DNA of 64,000 nucleotides, from positions 434,001-498,000 of the forward strand of contig NZ_WFKM01000002.1 of NCBI RefSeq assembly GCF_011007365.1, written 5' to 3'. Position numbers and translations under genes: made by a program. Numbering within the stretch: the first letter of the stretch is position 1; the number at the start of each line of letters is the position of its first letter. This DNA is from Sphingobacterium sp. xlx-96. GTDB lineage: Bacteria > Bacteroidota > Bacteroidia > Sphingobacteriales > Sphingobacteriaceae. Shown piece after piece: positions 8,315 through 16,522 of this stretch. Under the pieces are notes generated by a model. That model searched no databases. It saw only the letters and a program-made list of their open reading frames with translations, and was not told where the DNA came from.

Positions 8315-9295
8315 CTATTGTCCTAAAATATAAGCAAAAATCAATGGCGCCACGATAGTTGCATCCGACTCGATCATATACTTAGGGGTATCGACATCAA
8401 GCTTACCCCAAGTGATTTTCTCATTTGGAACAGCACCAGAATATGAACCATAAGACGTAGTAGAATCTGAAATCTGACAGAAGTACGACCAGAAAGGAAC
8501 ATCAGTCCATTCTAAATCCTGATACATCATCGGTACGACACAGATAGGGAAGTCACCAGAGATACCACCAGCGACCTGGAAGAAACCTACACCTTTGCCC
8601 TCCGAATTAGCACGGTACCATTCGGTCAGGTAAATCATATACTCGATACCCGATTTTACGGTAGAAGCTTTCAAGTTACCTTTGATTACATTAGATGCAA
8701 AGATATTACCCGTAGTAGAGTCTTCCCATCCTGGACATACGATTGGTAAATTCTTTTCAGCAGCTGCAACAATCCAAGAATCTTTAGGGTCAATTTCATA
8801 ATATTGCTCCAATACGCCCGAATTTACCACTTGGTACAAGAATTCGTGCGGCAGGTAGCGCTCGCCTTTATCTTCAGCAGCATGCCATACATCTTCCAAG
8901 TGCTTTTGAAGACGACGGAAAGCCTCTTCTTCAGGGATACAAGTATCCGTAACACGGTTGAAGTGTGTATCCAACAATTCGCGTTCTTGCTCTGGAGTCA
9001 AATCTCTCCAATTGGGAATACGCTTGTAGTGCGAGTGTGCCACCAAGTTCATGACATCCTCTTCCAGGTTGGCACCTGTACAAGAGATAATATGTACTTT
9101 ATCTTGACGAATCATCTCGGCTAGGGATACACCTAACTCTGCAGTTGACATTGCACCTCCCAAGGAGACCAACATCTTTCCTCCTTCTAATAGGTGTGTT
9201 TCATAACCTTTTGCTGCATCTACTAAAGCTGCTGCATTGAAATGACGGTAATTGTGCTCAATAAATTGGCTGATAGGCCCTTTTTGTGTACTCAT
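8315..9295 (-). CDS. deoxyhypusine synthase-like protein
   Basis: 326 residues of the deoxyhypusine synthase family. Seen: GGKMLVSLGGAMSTAELGVSLAEMI near residue 37, SCTGANLEEDV, PIVCPGWEDSTTGN, GVGFFQVAGGISGDFPICVVPM and, near the C-terminus, NEKITWGKLD. The catalytic lysine of the family is retained as K298 in the WGK motif. Eukaryotic and archaeal enzymes transfer aminobutyl from spermidine to eIF5A. Bacteria lack eIF5A, and bacterial homologs studied act in polyamine metabolism (for example homospermidine-type products). The substrate here is therefore unknown; a polyamine-related role is inferred. A -7 box lies at 9322-9329. Confidence 0.88.
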   Translation of the reverse strand: MSTQKGPISQFIEHNYRHFNAAALVDAAKGYETHLLEGGKMLVSLGGAMSTAELGVSLAEMIRQDKVHIISCTGANLEEDVMNLVAHSHYKRIPNWRDLTPEQERELLDTHFNRVTDTCIPEEEAFRRLQKHLEDVWHAAEDKGERYLPHEFLYQVVNSGVLEQYYEIDPKDSWIVAAAEKNLPIVCPGWEDSTTGNIFASNVIKGNLKASTVKSGIEYMIYLTEWYRANSEGKGVGFFQVAGGISGDFPICVVPMMYQDLEWTDVPFWSYFCQISDSTTSYGSYSGAVPNEKITWGKLDVDTPKYMIESDATIVAPLIFAYILGQ

Positions 9296-9321
9296 CTTTT
9301 ATCGTGTTTTAACAAGTCCAG

Positions 9322-9329
9322 CAAAGGTA
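9322..9329 (-). promoter_or_regulatory. -7 box of deoxyhypusine synthase-like gene
   Basis: Minus-strand TACCTTTG, an exact TAnnTTTG match, 26 nt upstream of the ATG at 9295. No clear -33 box. Confidence 0.4.
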
Positions 9330-9408
9330 CTGAATATAATTTATTTTAGCCCCTCCAGTACCTGCAAAGCCGTGGAGGGAAACTATTTTTTAACAAATGA
9401 TAAAAAAG

Positions 9409-9522
9409 CTATTTCCTTCGGATAACTTTCATCACAAAGAAAAATGCCCCTATCAAGATAAGCACCATAATCAGGAGAATTACAATCTCTGACATTCCTA
9501 TACTCCAAGTTGTATTGTTCAT
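9409..9522 (-). CDS. small membrane protein, 37 residues
   Basis: ATG at 9522, TAG at 9409. The product has a short polar N-terminus (MNNTTWSIGMSE), one strongly hydrophobic helix (about residues 13-31, IVILLIMVLILIGAFFFV) and a basic tail (KVIRRK), a textbook single-pass topology with positive-inside tail. Between the dipeptide epimerase gene (upstream, same strand, separated by octamer array C) and the deoxyhypusine-synthase-like gene. Support is composition and position only; no family recognised. Confidence 0.45.
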   Translation of the reverse strand: MNNTTWSIGMSEIVILLIMVLILIGAFFFVMKVIRRK

Positions 9523-9530
9523 GTTTTATT

Positions 9531-9602
9531 GTTATCGAGTTACCTAGTTATCTTGTTATCCAGTTGGCTTGTTAACTCGATAACCTGTTCACTTGTTAAC
9601 TT
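9531..9602. repeat. octamer repeat array C (period 8, 9 units)
   Basis: Nine in-phase units: gttatcga, gttaccta, gttatctt, gttatcca, gttggctt, gttaactc, gataacct, gttcactt, gttaactt. They run from just upstream of the small membrane ORF to the end of the epimerase gene. Confidence 0.7.
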
Positions 9603-9610
9603 TCTTCACC

Positions 9611-10708
9611 TCAAATCACCCACTTTTCACATTTATCCAAAAACTCCTGCTTGATATCTGCTCCGATACCAGCCTCTTCTGAAACTGCTATATGGTAGCC
9701 TTTGTATTGGACACCTCCTTCCACAGGATCTTCGAGATGTCCAACCATACAGGTGTCCAGATCATAAAACTTCACATTCGGTGCTGCATAAGCAAAATGA
9801 ACCTTAGCAGCCAAGGCGAGCCTCGACTCCAACATACCACCGATCATACAAGGCACTTCATATTCTGCGGTCACCGCCTGTATTTTAAGCGCTTCGTATA
9901 TACCCGAAGACTTTGAAAATTTGATATTAATATAATCACAGGCATCCGCTTTACATAAGCGTTCGGCATCACGATGTGTGTACACCGACTCATCGGCCAT
10001 TACAGGGACAATAGTTTGGGTACGCAATTCAGGCAACAAGTGATCATTATACGTGCGCATTGGTTGCTCACAGAATTGGATTTTGTACGCTTCCAATCCC
10101 TGCAATGCCTCCACAGCTCCCTCATAAGACCAACCTTGATTAGCATCAATACGGATCGGCAAATCAAAACCCACCGCCTTGCGGATAGCCTTAATCCGAG
10201 CGATATCATCAACAGGTTTCTTACCCAGTTTTATCTTCAGCGCAAAAGCCCCGCCTTCTTTTAGTTTTAATGCCTTCTCTCCCATCTCCTCTGCCGACGC
10301 TATCCCCAGCGTGATATCCGTAGTGATTTCACGTTTCTCCCCTCCCAAAAAACGATATAGAGGTAGCCCAGCATGCTTAGCAGCGATATCATACAGCGCC
10401 ATGTCAAAAGCAGATTTTATCGTAGCCTTACCTGCGATATACAGATGCAGCTCCGCCAGACGGTCCTCCAAAGCCAACGCATCTTTTCCTTTCCAAATCT
10501 TAGCAAAATCCTGCGCTACCGCAATACAGGTATTCTGTGTTTCTCCAACAATCATCGGAAATGCCGAACATTCGCCGACTCCGTAGATGCCGGCATCGGT
10601 ATAGACCCGTACAAAAGTATTTTGGGCATAATCCATCGTACCTGTTGCAATAACAAAAGGCTCCATAGGAATGCTTAACCTGTATATTTCTATTTTAGTA
10701 ATAATCAT
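9611..10708 (-). CDS. dipeptide epimerase (enolase superfamily)
   Basis: 365-residue member of the muconate-lactonizing subgroup of the enolase superfamily, most like L-Ala-D/L-Glu epimerases that recycle murein peptides. The catalytic KxK is seen at K158-I-K160 (ALKIKLG). Metal ligands are at D188 (DANQGW), E214 (CEQPM) and D239 (ADES), and the second-side lysine is in the INIKFSKSSGI segment (K263/K266). The N-terminal capping domain has AYxGVGECSAFP-like IYGVGECSAFP. Length is typical. Exact dipeptide specificity cannot be read from the sequence. A minus-strand -7 box lies at 10788-10795. Confidence 0.88.
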   Translation of the reverse strand: MIITKIEIYRLSIPMEPFVIATGTMDYAQNTFVRVYTDAGIYGVGECSAFPMIVGETQNTCIAVAQDFAKIWKGKDALALEDRLAELHLYIAGKATIKSAFDMALYDIAAKHAGLPLYRFLGGEKREITTDITLGIASAEEMGEKALKLKEGGAFALKIKLGKKPVDDIARIKAIRKAVGFDLPIRIDANQGWSYEGAVEALQGLEAYKIQFCEQPMRTYNDHLLPELRTQTIVPVMADESVYTHRDAERLCKADACDYINIKFSKSSGIYEALKIQAVTAEYEVPCMIGGMLESRLALAAKVHFAYAAPNVKFYDLDTCMVGHLEDPVEGGVQYKGYHIAVSEEAGIGADIKQEFLDKCEKWVI

Positions 10709-10787
10709 CGATGTACTGCTTAGGTTATTAAATGCTGTTTTATTTTATCGACGAAAGTTAAAGACTTTTGAAACAATAAGCAAGAAA

Positions 10788-10809
10788 CAAAAGTAAACCC
10801 CTATTTTTG
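10788..10809. promoter_or_regulatory. back-to-back -7 boxes, epimerase (-) and M64 (+)
   Basis: Minus-strand TACTTTTG (10795-10788) serves the epimerase gene. Plus-strand TATTTTTG (10802-10809) serves the M64 peptidase (ATG 10857). Both match TAnnTTTG exactly and are separated by 6 bp, so the two promoters would share one binding region. Confidence 0.4.
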
Positions 10810-10856
10810 TCCAAAGCAGAACAGATTAAGCGTAAATAAACAATCAATATATCAGA

Positions 10857-12149
10857 ATGACTTTACATAAAGCAGTAATTAAGCTCGTACTCGTATGTAC
10901 TATTTCTCTATCCTATATTTCGGCAAAGGCTCAACAATTTGATGATCATTTCATCGAAAAAACATTAAGATTAGATTATATTTTCGCAGGAAATAGCACC
11001 GACCAACATGTATATTTAGCTGATTTGGTACAATTGAACCGATGGGACGGTAGAAAAGGCAACCTCAGTACAACACCCATTCAGGGCAATGGTCAGATAA
11101 AAGTATACGATGCAGCAACGGACAAACTGATTTACGTCCTGCCCTTCAGCAGCCTGTTCCAGGAATGGCTGACCCAAGAGGAATCCAACCAAACGACTAA
11201 AAGTTTTGAAAACTCTTATTTAATTCCTTATCCAAAAGCAAAAGCCAAGGTTCAGGTCTCCTTCTTTGACGCGCAGCACAAAGAAACTATCCTCTCGACA
11301 CATCATATAGATCCGACCGACATTCTAATTAAGAAAGCCTCCAAAAATGACACGCCTTATGAAGTAATCCATAGCGCATCCGTTGCTAACCCGATAAAAA
11401 TTGCCATAGTAGCAGAAGGCTATCAGGAAGCAGAGATGAGCGAATTCATGGATTATGCACATAAAACTGTTCAAAGCTTATTCCAGCATAAAATCTTTAA
11501 GAAACACGAAAATTCATTCGAAATTGTTGCTGTAAAATCGCCTTCCAAAGACTCCAACGTGAGTGTACCTTCAAAAGGTTTATGGCGGTCTACCGCTGTC
11601 CAATCTAATTTTGACACTTTTTACGCAGAAAGATACCTGACGACTTCGCACACCAAACTATTACATAACTTATTAGAAAACATACCTTACCAACACATTA
11701 TCATTCTGGCAAATACTGACGTATATGGTGGTGGTGGAATATTGAATTCTTACGCTCTTACCACAACTAAAAATGAACAATTCGCACCAGTGGTCGTTCA
11801 CGAATTTGGTCATAGCTTTGCAGGATTGGCCGATGAATATTTCTATGCAGTAGATGTTTTTGAAAACAAGGCCGTTGAAAAGATAGAACCTTGGGAAAAG
11901 AACAACACTTCATTAGCTGACTTCCAGAGCAAATGGGCTGATATGATTTCTAAAAACACACCAATCCCTACCCCTGAAAGTTTGTTAGGAACCGTTGAAA
12001 TAGGCGCTTTCGAAGGTTTAAAAGGAAATGGATTGTACATTCCATCACACGATTGCAGAATGAAGGCCAATAAACCCAAAGACTTTTGTCCGGTTTGTAG
12101 TCGTGCAATAGAGGAGATTATTCTATTTTATACAGGCGACGAAGCTTAA
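10857..12149 (+). CDS. secreted M64-family metallopeptidase
   Basis: 430 residues with a signal peptide (about 1-25, ending ISAKAQQ). The zinc motif of peptidase family M64 (IgA peptidase-like) is seen at residues 315-329, HEFGHSFAGLADEYF: H315, E316 and H319, with the downstream DEY typical of the family. A later cysteine/histidine-containing segment, HDCRMKANKPKDFCPVCSRAIEE, is also family-typical. The N-terminal 150 residues form the beta-rich prodomain found in Bacteroidetes homologs. Secreted to the periplasm or outside; natural substrate unknown. Stands alone, with a divergent epimerase upstream and a convergent serine hydrolase downstream. Confidence 0.9.
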   Translation: MTLHKAVIKLVLVCTISLSYISAKAQQFDDHFIEKTLRLDYIFAGNSTDQHVYLADLVQLNRWDGRKGNLSTTPIQGNGQIKVYDAATDKLIYVLPFSSLFQEWLTQEESNQTTKSFENSYLIPYPKAKAKVQVSFFDAQHKETILSTHHIDPTDILIKKASKNDTPYEVIHSASVANPIKIAIVAEGYQEAEMSEFMDYAHKTVQSLFQHKIFKKHENSFEIVAVKSPSKDSNVSVPSKGLWRSTAVQSNFDTFYAERYLTTSHTKLLHNLLENIPYQHIIILANTDVYGGGGILNSYALTTTKNEQFAPVVVHEFGHSFAGLADEYFYAVDVFENKAVEKIEPWEKNNTSLADFQSKWADMISKNTPIPTPESLLGTVEIGAFEGLKGNGLYIPSHDCRMKANKPKDFCPVCSRAIEEIILFYTGDEA

Positions 12150-12520
12150 TAAAGAAAGATATTACAGCTATAGTTAGTATCCTTCTATTTGCGGGCGCTA
12201 ACTATAGCCAATAGCTGCACATTCCTAAACATTCGGAATACAATAACAAAAGATTAGAAACCACAGCTCGATTATTAATTATTTCAATGATTATCAACGG
12301 CATTTTATTATTTACCCTCAAGCCGGACGGGCTCATACTTTTTTCCAAAAAAAGTACGCAAAAACCGAAACAAAGTAGAGTTAAGCGAAGTTAAACTCGT
12401 CGATGTACCGTATCGATATAACGGAAGTGCCTCCAAATACTATTGCCAATCTGCTAAAGCGACTTTTAGAAGATGGACAGCTTCTGCATTAATTGAACTC
12501 AGATTAGAAAGCTACAACAT
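12150..12520. other. 371-bp convergent gap with two palindromes
   Basis: Holds a perfect 11-bp inverted repeat, GCTATAGTTAG (12167-12177) and CTAACTATAGC (12198-12208), just after the M64 stop, probably its terminator although no T-tract follows. A second palindrome, TACTTTTTT-cc-AAAAAAAGTA (12336-12356) followed by CGCAAAAACC, is related to the element at 6752-6780. A 29-codon ORF (12403-12492) begins downstream of it but has no other support. Confidence 0.4.
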
Positions 12521-13627
12521 TTAATACGCTTTGGCCAATCGGACAAACTCCCTAAACCAATTCGTACTCACTTTATGCCCCAAACGTACAATAACTAGGT
12601 TTTTATCGGGATTCACATAAATATACTGCCCTAAGATACCTTTCGCGGCAAAATCACCGTCTTCCGTAGGTAACCACCACTGATATTGATACCGTTTGTA
12701 GCTACCTGCAGTGCTGTCCACTTTGGTTGACTCTCTTACCCAGTTTTCAGGTACCAGCTGTTGGCCTTCCCAATTCCCTTTGTGAAGATACAGGCGTCCC
12801 AACTTAGCAAAATCTCGTGCGCGAGCATTCAGGCAACAAAATGTCTTCTCGATCCCATTCTCTCTTCTGTCAATACTCCACGAAGCATCATATTCCATTC
12901 CGATAGGTATCCAGATCTTCTCATTCAGATATTCCGTGATCGTCTTACCATTAAGCACGCGCTCCAACACCAAGCCCAATATCTGTGTATTGCCACTTGC
13001 ATAAGCAAAGTGTGTCCCCGGTTCAGTTTCAACCTTCAGCTTTTCCGTATCTTTACGCAGGTTTGTACCATAATAAAATGAAGCTACCTCACCAAACGGA
13101 TTGTAATACCCTTCGTTAAATTTGATACCTGAGGTCATCTGTAGGACGTGCGCTATCGTCACCTTATCAAATCCATTCTTGGCCATCTCCGGCACATATT
13201 TACTGACAGGATCCTGCACAGAACTTATCAAGCCATCTTGGATAGCACATCCGATAAGCATAGAAGTAACTGATTTGGCCATCGAAAATGACGGTACTAT
13301 GGACGTTTCCTCATACTTATCGAAATATCGCTCGTACAGAATGCTATCGTTACGGATAATTAAGAAAGCAACGGATTTAGTCTCCTTTAAAAAATTATCA
13401 AAAGACATCTCCACATCCTGATATTTGGTATTTGCAGGATGCACCTCCACAACGGCACGATGGAATACAAATGGAGTCGCTGAAGCTTTTAATTCCCGGT
13501 TCGGGAAAATTTTATAATCGTTTAGATCTGCAAAATTGTGCCATACAAAACGGCCATATTTACAAGCGGAAAGCAAAATCGAGGTACTAATCAGTACCAA
13601 AAAAAATAGGAAGTGTATTCTCCTCAT
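12521..13627 (-). CDS. serine hydrolase lipoprotein (class C beta-lactamase fold)
   Basis: 368 residues. A lipoprotein signal with lipobox LSAC puts the modified Cys at 22. The beta-lactamase/transpeptidase-like domain shows the nucleophile motif S115-M-A-K118 (SFSMAKSVTSMLIG), the second motif Y-A-S (FAYASGNTQILG), and WIPIGMEYDASWSID. Such proteins are usually D-aminopeptidases, esterases or cell-wall hydrolases rather than antibiotic-hydrolysing enzymes. Located on the periplasmic or outer face of a membrane. Divergent from the histidine kinase gene with 164 bp between. Substrate unknown. Confidence 0.87.
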   Translation of the reverse strand: MRRIHFLFFLVLISTSILLSACKYGRFVWHNFADLNDYKIFPNRELKASATPFVFHRAVVEVHPANTKYQDVEMSFDNFLKETKSVAFLIIRNDSILYERYFDKYEETSIVPSFSMAKSVTSMLIGCAIQDGLISSVQDPVSKYVPEMAKNGFDKVTIAHVLQMTSGIKFNEGYYNPFGEVASFYYGTNLRKDTEKLKVETEPGTHFAYASGNTQILGLVLERVLNGKTITEYLNEKIWIPIGMEYDASWSIDRRENGIEKTFCCLNARARDFAKLGRLYLHKGNWEGQQLVPENWVRESTKVDSTAGSYKRYQYQWWLPTEDGDFAAKGILGQYIYVNPDKNLVIVRLGHKVSTNWFREFVRLAKAY

Positions 13628-13791
13628 ATCTATATACTTTAGGAAAATCTAAGGTTACCTACCTAATATACAACTTATTTACCACTAATCCTCGATATCA
13701 AAAATTTAAAAGCCCCCCTGAATAAAGGATCTTCCGATTTACCTATTTATTATGCATCTTTGACATCTCGTCCAAGCACCTAGCGTAAAAC

Positions 13792-15753
13792 ATGAAAAGA
13801 TTATTTTATTTTCTATTTCTCACTATACTCAGCATCAAGGTTTTACCCCAGATTCAATCTCCTGATCAATCGAAGAATGACAGCTTATTAATCATTCTAA
13901 AGGAAGGAAAAACAGATAGCATACGAGCAAGAGCAGCTTTTCGCCTATCCAAAATATGGATAAACATAGACTCAACACGTGGTTTAAAGTACCTCCAACA
14001 AGGCAATACCCTATCCAGAGGCAACGAATACTTAAACGCCATATACCGCTATCAGTCTATCCCATCTTACAAAGATGAACAAGAAGTAAATGCTATCCTT
14101 GCCCTATTTCGTAAACATAACAATCCAGATAGCTGGGATTATACCTATCGGGTAGCTATAAATCGGGTTAGGTGGCTTATCAATCAACCCCACGCGGACA
14201 AAGCGATAGCGATGCTGCAAAGAGATATCATACCACTCGCCCAGAAACTCAAGAACCCAACATATGACGCAGAGATTGCCCTGGAGATGGGACGCTCCTT
14301 TTTCAATCAAAACATGTACAACGAAGCTGTCCCCTACCTAGAAAAGGCCGTAGCACTATACGAATCTATCCAGCCCAAAGAGCAAAACCTGTTGTACAAC
14401 CACATTCATACCTTAGGTTCCTTGGCCAATGTCTATAATATATTAGAGAGAAGTCCAAAGGCAGATTCTAGCATCCGTAGAGCCAAAGAGCTATTACTTA
14501 TACAGCCCGATTTGGCCCAGAAACTACGCATCACCTCATTCGAGGCCATGCATCTCATACAAAACGGGAACTATCAAAAAGCAGAAAAGTTGATCAATCA
14601 CACCCTATCTAACACCAAGGGGGTACCGCCACGTTATCTACTCAACCTTCACTTTCAACGATACAAAGCCCGTGCAGGCATGGGCGACAAACAAGGTGCT
14701 TTAAAACTGCTAAAAAAAAGCCACCCTATAGACAGTATACACATCAATCCGGACAAATTCGGAGCTGTAGACCTAAGCGAACTACTACCGACCTATGCAT
14801 TGGCTTATGAACAAATAGGTGACCACAAACAAGCCACACACTACTGGAAGCGCTATATCAAGCACCGAGACTCCGTCAGTAAAGACCAGATAGCGACACA
14901 GACTTCTAACCTAGAAGTCCAACTCCGCACACAAGAGAAAGACGCCGCTATTCAACATTTGAAGGCTGAGCAAAACGAAACCAGATTACGTCTAAAAAAC
15001 CAGCGTATCTTAACCGGGCTTTTTACTGCGGCGGCCGTTCTGCTATTGACACTATTGGGATTCATCGTATATATTTACAAGAGCAAGCAAAAAATCAATG
15101 CAAATCGTATACAACAATTAGAAACCGACAACAAATTAGAAATCACGAAAGCTCTGTTAGAAGGTGAAGAAACAGAACGTCAACGCATAGGGCGCGATCT
15201 ACATGATAGTCTAGGTGGTACATTAGCAGGCATCCGAATACAGCTTTCTCAATCAAAAGCACAATCCACCGACCCAATAGTAAATCGAGCTATACTTCAA
15301 TTAGGAGAAACCATTGCCGAGGTACGTCATATAGCGCGCAATATGGTTCCCGAAAGCTTACTTTGCAATGGATTAGACAATGCATTACGAGATCTTTGTG
15401 TTGCCTTCTCATCGAAAGAGACATCCATTGAATATCAATCTTCAGATTTGTCAGTTTCTATCTCCAAGGCGATACAAACCAACATTTATCGCATCGTACA
15501 AGAACTCTTAGTCAATGCACAAAGGCACGGAAAAGCCAAAAACATCATTGTACAATGTCTTCAAAATGGTAAAACCATATTACTTACAGTCGAAGATGAT
15601 GGGCAAGGATTTGCACTACAAAAAACACTAAAGACACCCGGCCTAGGACTTACAAATATCCAACATAGGGTAAATTATATGCAAGGTGAATATCACATCG
15701 ACAGTCAACCAGGACAGGGCACTACTATTAATATCCAAATACATGTCAGTTAA
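13792..15753 (+). CDS. TPR sensor histidine kinase, NarL-partner type
   Basis: 653 residues. Signal peptide 1-20; a helical periplasmic sensor of about 370 residues with TPR-like pairs (ALEMGRSFFNQNMYNEAVPYLEKAV; YALAYEQIGDHKQATHYWKRYI); a coiled coil; and one membrane helix at about 406-428. The HisKA_3 dimerisation domain has the H-box ERQRIGRDLHDSLGG (phospho-acceptor His471). The HATPase domain has VEDDGQGF and GLGLTNIQHRV. It overlaps the response regulator gene by 11 bp, so the two form a pair. A TACCTATTTA element lies at 13740, 52 nt before the ATG. The signal sensed is unknown. Confidence 0.93.
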   Translation: MKRLFYFLFLTILSIKVLPQIQSPDQSKNDSLLIILKEGKTDSIRARAAFRLSKIWINIDSTRGLKYLQQGNTLSRGNEYLNAIYRYQSIPSYKDEQEVNAILALFRKHNNPDSWDYTYRVAINRVRWLINQPHADKAIAMLQRDIIPLAQKLKNPTYDAEIALEMGRSFFNQNMYNEAVPYLEKAVALYESIQPKEQNLLYNHIHTLGSLANVYNILERSPKADSSIRRAKELLLIQPDLAQKLRITSFEAMHLIQNGNYQKAEKLINHTLSNTKGVPPRYLLNLHFQRYKARAGMGDKQGALKLLKKSHPIDSIHINPDKFGAVDLSELLPTYALAYEQIGDHKQATHYWKRYIKHRDSVSKDQIATQTSNLEVQLRTQEKDAAIQHLKAEQNETRLRLKNQRILTGLFTAAAVLLLTLLGFIVYIYKSKQKINANRIQQLETDNKLEITKALLEGEETERQRIGRDLHDSLGGTLAGIRIQLSQSKAQSTDPIVNRAILQLGETIAEVRHIARNMVPESLLCNGLDNALRDLCVAFSSKETSIEYQSSDLSVSISKAIQTNIYRIVQELLVNAQRHGKAKNIIVQCLQNGKTILLTVEDDGQGFALQKTLKTPGLGLTNIQHRVNYMQGEYHIDSQPGQGTTINIQIHVS

Positions 15754-16375
15754 GCGCATCAATATCGTCCTTTTGGATGACCACCCCATAGTTCTAGAAG
15801 GGATAAAATCCCTTCTCATAAATCACAATGAACAAATAAAAGTAACCGCTTTTAACAATGTGACAGCTTTTTATTCCTTTATGGAAGAAAAAAAAGACAT
15901 TGATATCATCCTATTAGATATCAGTCTGCCAGATGCTGACGGACTCGATATTTGTAAAAAGATTCATGCGAAATATCCCACCATCAAGATTATAGCACTT
16001 AGTAACCAGGTCGAGCAAAGCATCATACGGAAGATGTTTGATAACGGCGCCTCCGGCTTTCTGTTAAAAAGCGCCGCTTCCGAAAAAATAATATCCAGCA
16101 TACAGGATGCTCTACAAGGACAGGTCGTTATGGATCCGGAGGTCATGCGCATACTCACCACCCCCGTGCAGACAAAAACATTGCCCGCCCTCACCAAAAG
16201 AGAAAAACAGCTAATTATGTTACTCGCGCAAGGTAAGACTACAGTATCTATTGCTGAGGAACTTTTCTTGAGTAAATTCACCGTCGATACCTATAGAAAA
16301 AACCTACTTCAGAAGTTTAAAGTCAAAAACACATCTGAACTGCTTATGCTTATCGTAAAAGAAGACCTGCTGTGA
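15743..16375 (+). CDS. NarL/FixJ-family response regulator
   Basis: 210 residues starting at the ATG at 15743, inside the end of the kinase gene; an in-frame ATG at 15686 would add 19 residues unlike any receiver domain. The receiver domain has the acidic pair D12/D13, phospho-acceptor D59 (ILLDISLPDADG) and the conserved lysine in LLKSAASEKI. The LuxR-type helix-turn-helix is at about 148-205 (LTKREKQLIMLLAQGKTTVSIAEELFLSKFTVDTYRKNLLQKF). It is the cognate partner of the kinase. NarL-family regulators bind heptamers such as TACYYMT, and TACCTAT elements occur upstream of several genes here. Ends at the hairpin 16381-16414. Confidence 0.94.
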   Translation: MSVKRINIVLLDDHPIVLEGIKSLLINHNEQIKVTAFNNVTAFYSFMEEKKDIDIILLDISLPDADGLDICKKIHAKYPTIKIIALSNQVEQSIIRKMFDNGASGFLLKSAASEKIISSIQDALQGQVVMDPEVMRILTTPVQTKTLPALTKREKQLIMLLAQGKTTVSIAEELFLSKFTVDTYRKNLLQKFKVKNTSELLMLIVKEDLL

Positions 16376-16376
16376 C

Positions 16377-16414
16377 CCTCCTATAATCAGGAGGATAAAA
16401 ACCCCTGATTATAG
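16377..16414. terminator. 11-bp hairpin after response regulator, with alternative stem
   Basis: CTATAATCAGG (16381-16391) pairs perfectly with CCTGATTATAG (16404-16414). Within it CCTCCT (16377-16382) can pair instead with AGGAGG (16389-16394), which would break the long stem. There is no T-run after the stem, so termination is uncertain. Confidence 0.45.
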
Positions 16415-16440
16415 GTATTTCAAATCATTGCATGGTAAAC

Positions 16441-16448
16441 TATTTTTG
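16441..16448 (+). promoter_or_regulatory. -7 box upstream of OmpA lipoprotein gene
   Basis: TATTTTTG, an exact TAnnTTTG match 74 nt before the ATG at 16523. A reverse-oriented GAAATACCTAT element is just upstream (16411-16421). Confidence 0.35.
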
Positions 16449-16522
16449 TAAAAGAAGATAATTCTATGTATTTTAACATGATTAATCCACAAAGATCAGT
16501 CAGTATTTAAAAACAAAGATCA

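Noticed and set aside
12403..12492. 29-codon ORF (MYRIDITEVPPN...) near the palindrome
   Set aside because: Too short to support on its own, no promoter close by, and adjacent to a repeat; could be a remnant.
15686..15742. Upstream in-frame ATG of the response regulator
   Set aside because: Adds 19 residues inside the kinase gene that do not match receiver domains; the ATG at 15743 gives the canonical start.
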